A DNA stretch of 64,000 nucleotides from Virgibacillus salexigens (GTDB lineage: Bacteria > Bacillota > Bacilli > Bacillales > Amphibacillaceae), in contig NZ_BNEO01000004.1 of NCBI RefSeq assembly GCF_014905415.1, positions 226,741 to 290,740 of the forward strand. The letters are read 5' to 3'. The position numbers and the translations under genes were made by a program. The notes below the pieces were generated by a model that was not told the DNA's origin, searched no databases, and saw nothing but the letters and a program-made list of their open reading frames with translations. Shown in pieces: positions 27,544 through 36,558 of this stretch (positions are counted from its first letter, which is position 1; every line of letters begins with the position of its first letter).

Positions 27544-27737
27544 TGTTATCTTTCCCCTTGTTTGTTTCTATATATTGTAGCAACGTAATGGTTACTGGGC
27601 AAATAATCTGATTAGAAAGGCTGGGCTGAAAGTCCTGATAGTTGTAATTCAGTTACTGCCAGATGCACCTTCCCCACAATATTAATGCAAATAAATAAAT
27701 GATTTAAATATCCTAGTCTGAATATTCTATAATGATT

Positions 27738-28304
27738 TTATAAACTAGTAAAAAAACGTTTAATCTTATTCGGTGTTTCCCGTTTCGGTATTTTATATTT
27801 AGACAGCAATTCATTGAATTTTGCTTTTCCGTTCTCGGTGGATGTAGCTTCCAATTCTAGTTCATAATCCGATTTCCCATTGTACGTACTATAATCCAGT
27901 ACTAAAAGAATATCCTCTCTTTGAACCTCGCGTCGTTCGGTTGATAAACTTCCATAGCATACGAGTGAATCAACAGAAATTCCTAATTGTTCTAGTTGAG
28001 TAGCTGTATCTTCTTTCTTCAAAATAGTTCCGTTAATACTTTGCAGTGCTTCGTTTTTTGTTAAAAAATCATGTGTTTCTAAAAGTCCGTGTTCATGCGG
28101 TTCTTTTAATGTTAGACGATAATAACCATTTTTCTCTCTAATTCGCAGTGCACAGCCTAACTCTTGCAAAGCCAAATCCTTTGTTTCAAAATAATAATTG
28201 GTTTGAGTATCACTATATGCAGGAAAAGGTATTTGATTCAATAATCGATGATATTCTTTTTGTGTTAATAAATTTTTAAACTCAATTTCTATTTCTTGTC
28301 CCAT
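27738..28304 (-). CDS. yjbK: CYTH-domain phosphatase-like protein (YjbK)
   Basis: 188 residues. The CYTH signature EIEIEFKNLL opens the protein (residues 3-12) and RIREKNGYYRLTLKEP and LELEATS show the tunnel's charged strands. CYTH proteins hydrolyse triphosphates such as inorganic triphosphate or ThTP. ATG 28304 has a GGAGGG site; the frame is open further up. Divergent from relQ as in B. subtilis. Confidence 0.92.
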   Translation of the reverse strand: MGQEIEIEFKNLLTQKEYHRLLNQIPFPAYSDTQTNYYFETKDLALQELGCALRIREKNGYYRLTLKEPHEHGLLETHDFLTKNEALQSINGTILKKEDTATQLEQLGISVDSLVCYGSLSTERREVQREDILLVLDYSTYNGKSDYELELEATSTENGKAKFNELLSKYKIPKRETPNKIKRFFTSL

Positions 28305-28449
28305 CGTGACCCTCCACATAAAAAAAATTAGGCTATTACCGATTATCGCGAATTTGTAATTATTTTGCAAAGATTAGTCATTGAACGATTCTATGATACA
28401 ATAATAGATGCTTCATACATAAGATGATTTCAATTAGGTGGTGTCGAAT

Positions 28450-29058
28450 GTGAACTGGAAATCAATGCTTGCCCCATACGCGCAAGTGGTAGAAGAATTA
28501 AAAGTTAAATTAAAAGGAATACGAAAACAATTTGAATATGAATCCGAACATTCACCTATCGAATTTATTACTGGCCGTGTGAAGCCAGTACCAAGCATCT
28601 TAGAAAAAGCAGAAAATAGAAAAATTCCACTTGAAAACATTGATACGGAAATCCAAGATATAGCTGGAGTGAGAGTGGTATGCCAATTTGTGGATGATAT
28701 ATATGCGATTGTTGAAATGATTCGTGCAAGGAAAGATTTATTGATTGTGGAGGAGAAGGACTATGTCTCTAAGAAAAAAGATAGTGGATATCGCTCGTAT
28801 CATCTTATAATTGAATATCCTGTCGAGACCATTGATGGGATGAAGAAATTGCTAGCTGAGATACAAATTCGTACATTAGCTATGAATTTTTGGGCGACAA
28901 ATGAACACTCGTTAAATTATAAATATAAAGGAAGTATACCTGCTGATATAAAAGAACGATTGCAAAAGGCAGCTGAGGCTGCTTTTAAATTAGATGAAGA
29001 AATGTCAATGATCAAACATGAGGTACAAGAAGCGCAACGTATATTTCACAGAAAATAG
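28450..29058 (+). CDS. relQ: Small alarmone synthetase (YjbM/RelQ)
   Basis: Makes (p)ppGpp from ATP and GDP/GTP without a hydrolase domain. About 202 residues. RelA/SpoT synthetase motifs: ITGRVKPVPSI, DIAGVRVVCQFVDDIY and DSGYRSYHLIIEYP, then the AEIQIRTLAMNFWAT substrate segment. Of three in-frame GTG codons, 28450 has AGGTGG at best spacing (8 nt). Followed by nadK and yjbO in the conserved order. Confidence 0.93.
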   Translation: MNWKSMLAPYAQVVEELKVKLKGIRKQFEYESEHSPIEFITGRVKPVPSILEKAENRKIPLENIDTEIQDIAGVRVVCQFVDDIYAIVEMIRARKDLLIVEEKDYVSKKKDSGYRSYHLIIEYPVETIDGMKKLLAEIQIRTLAMNFWATNEHSLNYKYKGSIPADIKERLQKAAEAAFKLDEEMSMIKHEVQEAQRIFHRK

Positions 29059-29107
29059 AATGTGATTGGAAGATAGGGAAATCATAGGTAATGGAAGGGG
29101 GAAAAGC

Positions 29108-29911
29108 ATGAAGTTCGCAATTGTATCAAAAGGAGATAATCGCTCCGAACAAATTATGGCTACAATGAAGCAATATTTAACTGATTTTCAATTAGAATAT
29201 AATGAAGTTGAACCGGACCTTGTAATATCTGTAGGAGGAGATGGGACTTTTTTAGAAGCATTCCACTCCTATGTACATCGACTTAATGAGACAGCCTTTA
29301 TTGGGGTACATACTGGACATTTAGGTTTTTATGCAGACTGGGTACCGGACGAAGTAGAAAAATTAATAATAGAAATTGCTAAAACACCTTTTCAAATTGT
29401 TGAGTATCCTTTATTGGAAGTTACGATTCGTGCAAAATCAGGAGGTAGTGAGGATCGCTTCCTTGCGCTTAATGAAGCGACCATAAAAACTGCCGATGGA
29501 TCTGTTGTTTTTGATGTGGAGATTAAAGGAGAACATTTTGAAACCTTTCGAGGGGACGGACTTTGTGTTTCCACTCCTTCCGGCAGTACAGCTTATAATA
29601 AAGCATTAGGCGGTGGAATTATCCATCCTTCTCTCGATGCTATTCAATTAACAGAGATGGCCTCAATAAATAATCGAGTTTTTCGTACAATTGGCTCTCC
29701 GTTAATTTTACCGAAACATCATACATGTTTATTAAAGCCAATTGTTGATCGCAGCTTTTTGATCGCAATTGATCACTTCACCACCAATTATACAAATGTA
29801 AAATCAATTCAATGTCGTGTTGCAGAAGAACGAATTCGATTCGCGAGATTTCGTCAGTTTCCATTTTGGAATCGAGTAAGAGAATCATTCGTTTCAGATG
29901 ATAATAATTAG
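29108..29911 (+). CDS. nadK: NAD kinase
   Basis: Phosphorylates NAD to NADP. 267 residues: [11 protein letters not shown] near residue 44 binds the phosphoryl donor, NEAT and the [14 protein letters not shown] motif bind NAD. ATG 29108 follows an AAGGGGGAAA site and begins the family-typical [10 protein letters not shown]. Part of relQ-nadK-yjbO. Confidence 0.96.
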   Translation: MKFAIVSKGDNRSEQIMATMKQYLTDFQLEYNEVEPDLVISVGGDGTFLEAFHSYVHRLNETAFIGVHTGHLGFYADWVPDEVEKLIIEIAKTPFQIVEYPLLEVTIRAKSGGSEDRFLALNEATIKTADGSVVFDVEIKGEHFETFRGDGLCVSTPSGSTAYNKALGGGIIHPSLDAIQLTEMASINNRVFRTIGSPLILPKHHTCLLKPIVDRSFLIAIDHFTTNYTNVKSIQCRVAEERIRFARFRQFPFWNRVRESFVSDDNN

Positions 29912-29937
29912 CAGAATAGAAAGAGAAGAAAAAGTAT

Positions 29938-30819
29938 ATGGAATGGACGATTAAGAAGGCACATGAAGGAATGCTTATACGTGAATTCTTACGCGAAGAA
30001 CAAGGATTTTCGCGTAGGATTGTAAAATCCATCAAATTTGATGGTGGAAGAATTATGGTAAATGGAAAGACGCAGACGGTGCGTTATTCTTTAGTAGCAG
30101 GAGATAAGCTTACTGTCATTTTGCCAGAAGAACAACACGGCGATCATATGCAGCCAGAACAGCTTGATTTAGCCATTATGTATGAAGATGCAGATATTAT
30201 AGTTATTAATAAAGCTGCTGGTATGGCTGTTATTCCTTCGCTTCATCATCCGACCGGAACCGTTGCTAATGGCTTATTGGCTCATTATAGCAAGCAGGAT
30301 ATTCACTTTACGATTCATATTGTGACAAGGTTAGATCGTGATACATCTGGATTAATGCTTGTTGCTAAACATCGATACAGTCACTCCATATTGGCTGAAT
30401 CGCAAAAAATGGGGGAAGTGAAGCGGCATTATCAAGCAATTGTTCAAGGGAAAATGGAACAAAAAAAGGGAACGATAAATAAACCTATTGGTAGAAAACC
30501 AGGATCCATTATTGAACGGGAAATTAGAATGGATGGTAAATCAGCTATAACCCATTATTTAGTAGAGAAACAAGCGGATGCATTCGCATTAGCTGATGTT
30601 CGACTAGAAACGGGCAGGACGCATCAAATCCGTGTTCATTTCTCAGGTATTGGTCATCCCCTTTGTGGTGATACGTTGTATGGTGGGAGTAAACAATTCA
30701 TCGATCGTCAGGCTTTACATTGTTATCAACTATCTTTTAACCATCCTATTACGAAGGAACCTTTCTACTTTTCTGCCAACATGCCAGCTGATATGGCCGC
30801 AATTATGCAAAATAAGTAA
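29938..30819 (+). CDS. yjbO: RluD-family rRNA pseudouridine synthase (YjbO)
   Basis: Isomerises uridines in RNA to pseudouridine. 293 residues: an N-terminal S4-like RNA-binding part (about 12-65), then the RluA/RluD catalytic motif TRLDRDTSGLMLVAK (catalytic Asp in RLDRDTSG) and RTHQIRVHFSGIGHPLCGD. Target not known. 26 bp after nadK; its last 17 bp overlap the end of convergent prpE. Confidence 0.93.
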   Translation: MEWTIKKAHEGMLIREFLREEQGFSRRIVKSIKFDGGRIMVNGKTQTVRYSLVAGDKLTVILPEEQHGDHMQPEQLDLAIMYEDADIIVINKAAGMAVIPSLHHPTGTVANGLLAHYSKQDIHFTIHIVTRLDRDTSGLMLVAKHRYSHSILAESQKMGEVKRHYQAIVQGKMEQKKGTINKPIGRKPGSIIEREIRMDGKSAITHYLVEKQADAFALADVRLETGRTHQIRVHFSGIGHPLCGDTLYGGSKQFIDRQALHCYQLSFNHPITKEPFYFSANMPADMAAIMQNK

Positions 30820-31543
30820 ACTTTTCTTCGATAAACGGCTGCTTCGATGGGACGGACGTTATTTTTTCCTCTGGAAGACGAAATGCTGTTAGTTTATTAC
30901 CAAATACACATCCTGTATCAATATTAATGGTCTGATGAACAATACGTGGCTGTAGAACAGGCGTGTGTCCATATATAATCCAAGTACCTCCGTAATATTC
31001 CTGTGCCCAATCCCGACGAATTGGTCGCCCATCGGGATGTATTTCTCCAGTAGTGTCTCCATACAAAACAAAGGATTTCACTTGTTTATCGGTTCTGCCA
31101 ATGTACGCTTGCTTTATTCCTGCATGGGCAATAATTGCATTTGCTTGAGGAAGCTGTAAATAAAGTGGCGCTTGTTCATATAGATGCATAAATTGAGAAC
31201 GAACGGTGTCTTGTTGATAGGAAGTAAGCTTTTCATATTCTGCAACCGTCGTTTCTAATCCATGGCGCTGTTGAACGGGATTGCCTGAAAAATAACGGTA
31301 TAACTTATTGCAATGGTTTCCTGGTACATACAAGGCATTCTGATTTGCAATTACCATTTGATAAACAAGGTTGATAACATCTATAGAGTGCGGTCCACGA
31401 TCGGTTATATCACCAACAAAAACAGGAATACGTCCATCAGGGTGAGTGAAATTTGAATGGACTTTAGTATATCCTAGTTTTTGGAATAAACGTTCTAGTT
31501 CCTCTAAACAGCCATGTACATCGCCGATTACATCAATTTTCAT
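30803..31543 (-). CDS. prpE: Bis(5-prime-nucleosyl)-tetraphosphatase PrpE-like
   Basis: Metallophosphoesterase that hydrolyses Ap4A and has been tied to spore germination in B. subtilis. 246 residues. All motifs of the family are visible: IDVIGDVHGCLEEL (GDxHG), FVGDITDRGPHS (GDxxDRG), YVPGNHCNK (GNHD-like, with Cys for Asp), and IYGHTPV. ATG 31543 has AAGGAG upstream. Confidence 0.92.
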   Translation of the reverse strand: MKIDVIGDVHGCLEELERLFQKLGYTKVHSNFTHPDGRIPVFVGDITDRGPHSIDVINLVYQMVIANQNALYVPGNHCNKLYRYFSGNPVQQRHGLETTVAEYEKLTSYQQDTVRSQFMHLYEQAPLYLQLPQANAIIAHAGIKQAYIGRTDKQVKSFVLYGDTTGEIHPDGRPIRRDWAQEYYGGTWIIYGHTPVLQPRIVHQTINIDTGCVFGNKLTAFRLPEEKITSVPSKQPFIEEKFTYFA

Positions 31544-31608
31544 CAAATCGCTCCTTGATTTGTATCTTTTTTTTGGATATGATATGTTGCGGGAATTATC
31601 GTCTGCCT

Positions 31609-31637
31609 TTGAACGGAATTGTACTATATTATATAAA
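31609..31637 (+). promoter_or_regulatory. SigA promoter of mgtE
   Basis: TTGAAC (31609-31614), 17-bp spacer, TATAAA (31632-31637). The leader is only about 80 nt, too short for an M-box magnesium riboswitch. Confidence 0.55.
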
Positions 31638-31723
31638 AGGAACTACCATAATCCAAGTAACTTTGTTTGATTGTACATGCGACGGGTAAACTTTAAGATA
31701 GGGAAGAAGAAGGATGTGATCAT

Positions 31724-33109
31724 ATGGAATCCAATAATCGTTTTGATAAAGAGTATGAAGTACAGTATGAGCATCATTGGGAGAAATTACAGCAAGCGCT
31801 GGCACAAGATCATATGGAAGGATTTCGTAGCGAGTTTCTTGATATGCATCCCTATGATCAAGCCATATTTTTCATGGAGCAGGAAAAGGAAGCACGTCTA
31901 CAAATCTATACCTATTTATCACCAGAAGAAGTCGGAGACATCATGGAAAGCATGAATGAAGAGGATACGCAAGTTCTGATGGGTGAGATGGATCCACGAT
32001 TTGCATCGATGGTGTTAGCTGAGATGTCTGCCGATAATGCAGTGGATATACTTAATGAGTTAGAGAAGGATCAAGTTGCCAGTTTTTTAACGATTATGGA
32101 GAAAGAATCGGCAGAAGAAATTAAACAATTACTCCATTATGAAGAAAAAACTGCTGGAAGTATTATGACGACAGAGTTTGTAGCTACGTATAAAAATTAC
32201 ATGGCCAAACAAACGATGCAAGCTTTAAAAGAAGAAGCGCCGGATGCTGAGACTATTTATTATTTATATGTACTGGACGAAGAAAAACGGTTAGTTGGTG
32301 TACTTTCGTTAAGGGATTTAATTGTAGCAGATGAAGAGACGTTAATTGAAGATATTATGAGTGAGAAGATTGTAGCTGTCTCAGTAGGCAAAGACCAAGA
32401 GGAAGTTGCCCAAATGATGCGGGATTATGATTTCCTCGCTTTGCCTGTTGTTGATTTTCAAGACCATTTACTAGGAATCATTACAGTTGATGATATTTTG
32501 GATGTTATGGAAGAAGAAGCGAGTGAAGATTATTCGAAATTAGCTGGGGTCTCCGACATGGATAAACCAGATGATAATGCATTTGTTTCCGCTCGTAAAC
32601 GACTACCATGGCTCGTTATCCTCTTGTTTTTAGGGATGTTTACTGCAAGCCTAATTGGCCGCTTTGAAGAAACACTTAATCAAGTCGCAGTACTAGCTAT
32701 TTTTATTCCATTAATTGCGGGTATGGCCGGTAATACAGGTACGCAAGCCTTAGCTGTTGCTGTCCGAGGTCTAGCAAATGGAGACTATGGAAAGCAAGGA
32801 AAGTGGAAATTAGTAATGCGAGAAGCTTGTACAGGCCTAATCAATGGTATTGTATGTGGCATTGTTATAACCATTGTGATTTATTTATGGAAAGATGATA
32901 TTTATTTAGGGTTACTCGTTGGTATTTCGATTGCTGCTACTTTGTTAGTCGCTACATTAGCGGGAGCACTTGTACCTATGCTTATGGATCGTATGAAGAT
33001 TGATCCAGCTGTTGCATCAGGACCGTTCATTACAACGATTAACGATATTATCTCTATTCTCATCTATTTTGGTATGGCAACTGCTTTTATGGGGTTTCTG
33101 ATTCAATAG
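31724..33109 (+). CDS. mgtE: Magnesium transporter MgtE
   Basis: Mg2+-gated channel in the cell membrane. 461 residues: N-terminal helical MgtE_N domain (about 25-130), two CBS domains (about 135-255, TAGSIMTTEFV and LIEDIMSEKIV), plug helix, and five membrane helices from about residue 290 with the pore signature AGMAGNTGTQALAVAVR. It occupies the place of the B. subtilis yjbQ and thiamine genes. Confidence 0.95.
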   Translation: MESNNRFDKEYEVQYEHHWEKLQQALAQDHMEGFRSEFLDMHPYDQAIFFMEQEKEARLQIYTYLSPEEVGDIMESMNEEDTQVLMGEMDPRFASMVLAEMSADNAVDILNELEKDQVASFLTIMEKESAEEIKQLLHYEEKTAGSIMTTEFVATYKNYMAKQTMQALKEEAPDAETIYYLYVLDEEKRLVGVLSLRDLIVADEETLIEDIMSEKIVAVSVGKDQEEVAQMMRDYDFLALPVVDFQDHLLGIITVDDILDVMEEEASEDYSKLAGVSDMDKPDDNAFVSARKRLPWLVILLFLGMFTASLIGRFEETLNQVAVLAIFIPLIAGMAGNTGTQALAVAVRGLANGDYGKQGKWKLVMREACTGLINGIVCGIVITIVIYLWKDDIYLGLLVGISIAATLLVATLAGALVPMLMDRMKIDPAVASGPFITTINDIISILIYFGMATAFMGFLIQ

Positions 33110-33118
33110 TGTTTTCGT

Positions 33119-33155
33119 AAGGCTGTCGAGGAGAAATACTCGACAGCCTTATTTT
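33119..33155 (+). terminator. Terminator of mgtE
   Basis: Perfect 12-bp stem AAGGCTGTCGAG (33119-33130) with CTCGACAGCCTT (33139-33150), then ATTTT. Confidence 0.88.
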
Positions 33156-33440
33156 AGTTCTGACACTAAAACAACAAATTTGAAACATAATATTCTCACA
33201 GATGTTCATGTCACTTTGGAAAATGTGCACGATTCCAAGCCTTATCTATCCTTCACCTATCCAGGTTGAAGTCTTTTTCTGTGTTAAAGGAACTTCCAAG
33301 GCAAATCTGCGAGGCTTCTCTACAAGCTGAACTAAACCGCATAGTCTTTGTTATATGTATTCGAGATTTATCGCTCTTTTTTTTGATTATTTTAATCTCG
33401 CTATTTTTTTAGATATTAAAATAAACAAAGAAAATTAGTA
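33156..33440. other. Gene-free spacer before the spore-coat genes
   Basis: No frame with a start signal on either strand. A T-rich, low-complexity stretch lies at 33370-33415. This is where B. subtilis carries tenA-thi genes. Confidence 0.4.
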
Positions 33441-33446
33441 GGGGCA

Positions 33447-33476
33447 ACACATTTCCAAAAATGGGTTCATATAATG
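33447..33476 (+). promoter_or_regulatory. Candidate SigK promoter of cotO
   Basis: CATATAATG (33468-33476) resembles the SigK -10 (CATANNNTA); an ACAC lies about 18 bp upstream in the -35 position. Confidence 0.4.
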
Positions 33477-33510
33477 GTTTGAGGAAGACTGGAAGGAGGA
33501 GAGATAAAGG

Positions 33511-33981
33511 ATGGGAAAGAAGTACGCAAAAAACCCATTGCTTTTTATTCATCAACCTAAGGAAGTCGATTTGCAAGCGCCTATGCAGCATATGTATGTA
33601 ACCCCTAAAAACAAAAAAGAAACAGGAAATGAAAAAGTAGAAAACTTCGATAATAAAGGAACTCAAGAAGCCGTTAAAAAAGGGGGAAGGCATCCGGCAT
33701 TTGATGAACAAAATGAAGTGAAACGAAATAATGATCCAAAAGAGGAAACGAAACAAACAAAATTCAAGGATATGTCCATTGAAGAAAAAGTGGACTATTT
33801 TGTTAATTCTCCAAGCTATGCACCAAAACTACGCTGTGAAATTAAAACAGAAGAAAGAACTTTTCGTGGAGTCATTACGGGTTCGGAAGGCAATTATGTG
33901 TATATAAGAGTCGGAAATCGATCATCAAGTACAAAGGTTTCACTTGATGATATAAAGCATATAAGATTACTAGGATTTTAA
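33511..33981 (+). CDS. cotO: Spore coat protein CotO
   Basis: 156 residues. The PLLFIHQP start and the C-terminal RTFRGVITGSEGNYVYIRV segment fit the CotO family; the middle (about 35-85) is low-complexity and highly charged. CotO directs late coat and crust assembly in B. subtilis, made in the mother cell. Ribosome binding site AAGGAGGAGA. Next to cotZ as in B. subtilis. Confidence 0.85.
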   Translation: MGKKYAKNPLLFIHQPKEVDLQAPMQHMYVTPKNKKETGNEKVENFDNKGTQEAVKKGGRHPAFDEQNEVKRNNDPKEETKQTKFKDMSIEEKVDYFVNSPSYAPKLRCEIKTEERTFRGVITGSEGNYVYIRVGNRSSSTKVSLDDIKHIRLLGF

Positions 33982-33998
33982 TGTTATATTGAAAGTAT

Positions 33999-34026
33999 CC
34001 GCCGGTGGTTGTACCGGCGGTTTTCG
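33999..34026 (+). terminator. Terminator of cotO
   Basis: CCGCCGGT (33999-34006) pairs with ACCGGCGG (34013-34020), then TTTTCG. Confidence 0.85.
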
Positions 34027-34073
34027 TTTATTTTATATGATTGGTGTCCTATGTTCTCTAACTATAAAATTGA

Positions 34074-34108
34074 TAAAAAAACACTGAGGTGAAGCCACCC
34101 CAGTGTTT
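34074..34108 (-). terminator. Terminator of cotZ
   Basis: AAAACACTGAGGT (34078-34090) pairs with ACCCCAGTGTTTT (34096-34108) with one wobble; on the minus strand a T-run follows. Confidence 0.85.
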
Positions 34109-34119
34109 TGTTTATGCAA

Positions 34120-34578
34120 TTAGTTTAGTGCATTAATTGCTGGTAAGCAAGTTACGTGACAGAAGCAGTTTAAGTCAGCAGTGATACAGATGCCTGTTGC
34201 GCAAAGTGGATCTGTTTCTTGGTCACAAGGATCTTTAGGACATGCATATTCATCTTCTGGATCTCTTAATAGTTCTAGAACTGCGCAGCAATCATCGGTT
34301 ATTTTCTTAACTCGGAAGAAAAAGCTTCCAACTACATCGCCGATATCGCTTGGGTGAGCACCGAATCCTTTGAAAGGTTTGCAGTCCCCTTTGCAATAAA
34401 GTATTACTGGTACTGTATCAAGACCATTCCCGTTATCATTGTCTCCCAACAAATCATGAATGGATTGTTCGCAACTTGAGTCACAGCAATTCTCAACGAT
34501 ATCATTTTGTGCCTCTACAATTTCTTTTAAAATATCACATACACAGTTACCTGTATCAAAATCTTTTCCACAACCCAT
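34120..34578 (-). CDS. cotZ: Cysteine-rich spore coat/crust protein (CotZ/CotY/ExsY family)
   Basis: 152 residues with about 17 cysteines, which cross-link the outermost spore layer. The N-terminal CVCDILKEIVEAQNDI and the central PVILYCKGDCKPFKGFG and FFRVKKITDDCCAVLELL segments are those of CotZ/ExsY. Only one paralogue is present in the window, not the cotVWXYZ cluster of B. subtilis. GAAAGGAG ribosome binding site; SigK-like promoter upstream. Confidence 0.92.
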   Translation of the reverse strand: MGCGKDFDTGNCVCDILKEIVEAQNDIVENCCDSSCEQSIHDLLGDNDNGNGLDTVPVILYCKGDCKPFKGFGAHPSDIGDVVGSFFFRVKKITDDCCAVLELLRDPEDEYACPKDPCDQETDPLCATGICITADLNCFCHVTCLPAINALN

Positions 34579-34623
34579 GAATTATTTCTCCTTTCGAATT
34601 GGAATTGACTCATTTGTCCTTAA

Positions 34624-34652
34624 TAGAATATGTGCGTTTATAAGGATTGTGT
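34624..34652 (-). promoter_or_regulatory. SigK promoter of cotZ
   Basis: On the minus strand ACAC (34652-34649), 16-bp spacer, then CATATTCTA (34632-34624), an exact CATANNNTA match. Confidence 0.7.
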
Positions 34653-34745
34653 GGGCGCTCACACTAATTATTGAGAATGATTCGTGATATTTATCCTGTG
34701 GGGCATGTATACTGTATTTTTGCTAAATTCCGGGCGGATGTCTAT

Positions 34746-34772
34746 ACCTCATCGGCATACATACATAGACTA
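34746..34772 (+). promoter_or_regulatory. SigK promoter of the 94-residue charged protein
   Basis: AC at 34746-34747, 16-bp spacer, then CATAGACTA (34764-34772), an exact CATANNNTA match, about 35 bp upstream of the start codon. Confidence 0.6.
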
Positions 34773-34806
34773 ATAACGATCATATGTATAGAAGGAGTGA
34801 AAGTGA

Positions 34807-35091
34807 ATGTCGGAAGGTAAGAAACAGGTAATCCATGTGAAGGATCTTGTTATAAAGGCGGATAATGTTAGAATTGAACCATCTCGAGAGTCAAGACCTC
34901 AGCCCCGCCCACCTCGTCATCGAAGGGATCCATTTTTAGGAAGACGTCCGATGAACGAGGAAGATAGGGAAGAACATGAAGATAAAGAGTTTGAAAGTAG
35001 CAGTGAAGAACAGCATCATGAAGATGATCGTAGGGAGGAAGAACGTGACGACCATGACGATAGGAAACGGGGACCATTCTCTTTGTTTTAA
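34807..35091 (+). CDS. Highly charged candidate spore-coat protein
   Basis: 94 residues. The first 30 contain a beta-strand-like VIHVKDLVIKADNVRIEP; a Pro/Arg/His-rich part (about 29-48) and a long acidic and His-rich tail (about 50-90, runs of E, D, H, R) follow. It is divergent from cotZ and has its own SigK-like promoter, so expression in the mother cell late in sporulation is likely. No family recognised. AAGGAGTG ribosome binding site. Confidence 0.75.
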   Translation: MSEGKKQVIHVKDLVIKADNVRIEPSRESRPQPRPPRHRRDPFLGRRPMNEEDREEHEDKEFESSSEEQHHEDDRREEERDDHDDRKRGPFSLF

Positions 35092-35106
35092 ATAATTGGG
35101 GGTTTG

Positions 35107-35132
35107 AAGCAGCTGTATTAAGCTGCTTTTTT
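35107..35132 (+). terminator. Terminator after the charged coat-like protein
   Basis: AAGCAGCT (35107-35114) pairs with AGCTGCTT (35121-35128), T-run 35127-35132. Confidence 0.85.
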
Positions 35133-35150
35133 GTCTCTGAGGGGGATAAT

Positions 35151-35354
35151 ATGAAAATTTCAGAACCAGAATGGATGAGACATTTTCATGCAATTGAGAA
35201 GCATTTAGGAAAAAACGAAAAGTGGCTTCAGTTTCCTGAAAAAAAGGTGAAAGCTTTTGAGGAAGAAATGGACCAATGGAATAGTGACTTTTTATCAATG
35301 ATTACAAATGTTGAAGATCTAATAAAAGAATTAGAAAAAAAGATGGAAGAGTAG
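35151..35354 (+). CDS. Small helical protein near the coat genes
   Basis: 67 residues, almost entirely predicted helix, with a C-terminal coiled-coil-like stretch (VEDLIKELEKKMEE). GAGGGGGA ribosome binding site 7 nt from the ATG. No cysteine, no signal peptide and no family recognised. It starts about 20 bp after the terminator of the previous gene, so some read-through is possible. Confidence 0.65.
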   Translation: MKISEPEWMRHFHAIEKHLGKNEKWLQFPEKKVKAFEEEMDQWNSDFLSMITNVEDLIKELEKKMEE

Positions 35355-35436
35355 GATTAACTTTTTGAGAAAAAGGGTATATGAATAGTCGTAAACAAAA
35401 TTTTCAGACGAATGGTATAAAAAGGAGCTGATGGTG

Positions 35437-35694
35437 ATGGGGTATATTTTGCCAATTCAGCATTATCAATATCAACAATATCACCGTAGAACTGCTACAA
35501 CAGATGAAAACGCATTTCATATTGAACGTCCTTTTAAAGTTATGCTTGAACAACAACATCAGCAGTTATCCAAGCAGTATGAACGATTCTATCCAGCTGG
35601 TTATGATCGTTATCTTATTACACCTGTTAAAGCTAGTGAAAACATATTTGCCTCATTAACGGGAAAGGGAAGACGAATTAACAGAACCATCTAA
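35437..35694 (+). CDS. Gln/Tyr-rich small protein near the coat genes
   Basis: 85 residues starting MGYILPIQHYQYQQYHRR. The N-terminus is rich in Gln, His and Tyr, and the middle has a VMLEQQHQQLSKQYERFYPAGYDRY helix. ATG 35437 is chosen because AAAGGAG lies 9 nt upstream; the in-frame ATG 35431 is too close. A spore-associated role is inference from neighbours. Confidence 0.65.
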   Translation: MGYILPIQHYQYQQYHRRTATTDENAFHIERPFKVMLEQQHQQLSKQYERFYPAGYDRYLITPVKASENIFASLTGKGRRINRTI

Positions 35695-35705
35695 TAATAC
35701 CAATT

Positions 35706-35734
35706 GATGCTTAGCCTAATGTTTGCTAAGCATC
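35706..35734. repeat. Inverted repeat at the end of the YetF-like gene
   Basis: GATGCTTAGC (35706-35715) with GCTAAGCATC (35725-35734), a perfect 10-bp stem. It includes the stop codon of the minus-strand gene. No clear T-run, so termination is possible but not certain. Confidence 0.6.
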
Positions 35735-36433
35735 AAATTTATGGTGTTCCCTATTAACAAATGGAAGAACGAACAAATCTTGCCCCTTCATATATTCGGC
35801 GTAAAATACATCTTTTATATGATCATAATCCTGTGCTTTCAATTGCTCTTGCAGCCATTCCTCTGTTAAATTTTTTTCTTTCAGATTATCGTAGACAATT
35901 TCACCATCATTAATTAATGTAGTCGCAAGATTAATTTCTTGAGGAGAGACATGAAGGTCTTGTTTATTCGGCATTTGATACTCGGGTTTACGAATAACGG
36001 ATATCGTCCCGTTTGTTTCTATAAATGCAAATTCCACTTCACGTAAGGAAAATACGTCCTTTGTACGGAGTAAACTTTGTAATTGATTCACATCTAAGCT
36101 ATTTTTTTTCATTACGTCACGAATTAATTTTCCTCTATAAATAACAAAGTCCGGACCACCTTCAATAAGATGCCTAGTACGCTTGATTTTTTGGGTAATT
36201 ACTTCAGTTATATAAATCAATGCTCCCCATAAAAGAATAACAAACGCAATTTCAGGAATACCGGCTTCTTTATCAAATAAGGCATTCCCAACTAATTCAC
36301 CTAGAATTAGTGAAGAGATAAAGTCAAAGGGAGTTAACTGGGTGATTTGCGTTTTTCCTAATACTTTGGTTAATATAAATAAGGCAAAAAAGCCGAATAC
36401 TGTATCACCAAACATTTGCAGGTATGGATCCAT
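35726..36433 (-). CDS. YetF/DUF421 family membrane protein
   Basis: 235 residues. Three N-terminal membrane helices (within the first 80 residues, including LTPFDFISSLILGELVGN) and a cytoplasmic alpha/beta domain beginning near LIEGGPDFVIYRGKLIRDVMKKN, as in YetF, YkjA and YrbG. Function unknown; some paralogues are found in spore membranes. ATG 36433 has GAAGGGGG 8 nt upstream. Confidence 0.9.
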   Translation of the reverse strand: MDPYLQMFGDTVFGFFALFILTKVLGKTQITQLTPFDFISSLILGELVGNALFDKEAGIPEIAFVILLWGALIYITEVITQKIKRTRHLIEGGPDFVIYRGKLIRDVMKKNSLDVNQLQSLLRTKDVFSLREVEFAFIETNGTISVIRKPEYQMPNKQDLHVSPQEINLATTLINDGEIVYDNLKEKNLTEEWLQEQLKAQDYDHIKDVFYAEYMKGQDLFVLPFVNREHHKFDA

Positions 36434-36525
36434 CAATTGTGCCCCCTTCAAACAAGATCACCATTTAGCATTGCCTGTAATGGGAAATTCATTCATGAAA
36501 AAGGATATGTTAAGAAAACGTAACA

Positions 36526-36558
36526 TGAAAAAAGCATTTCTAAAAAGAAATGCTTTTT
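36526..36558 (-). terminator. Terminator of the yjcF-yjcG operon
   Basis: AAAGCATTTCT (36531-36541) pairs with AGAAATGCTTT (36546-36556); on the minus strand T residues follow. Confidence 0.8.

Noticed and set aside
30632..30892. 86-codon frame across the yjbO-prpE junction
   Set aside because: It overlaps both genes in another frame and has no start signal.
31547..31723. Possible M-box magnesium riboswitch before mgtE
   Set aside because: The leader from the likely promoter is only about 80 nt and lacks M-box motifs.
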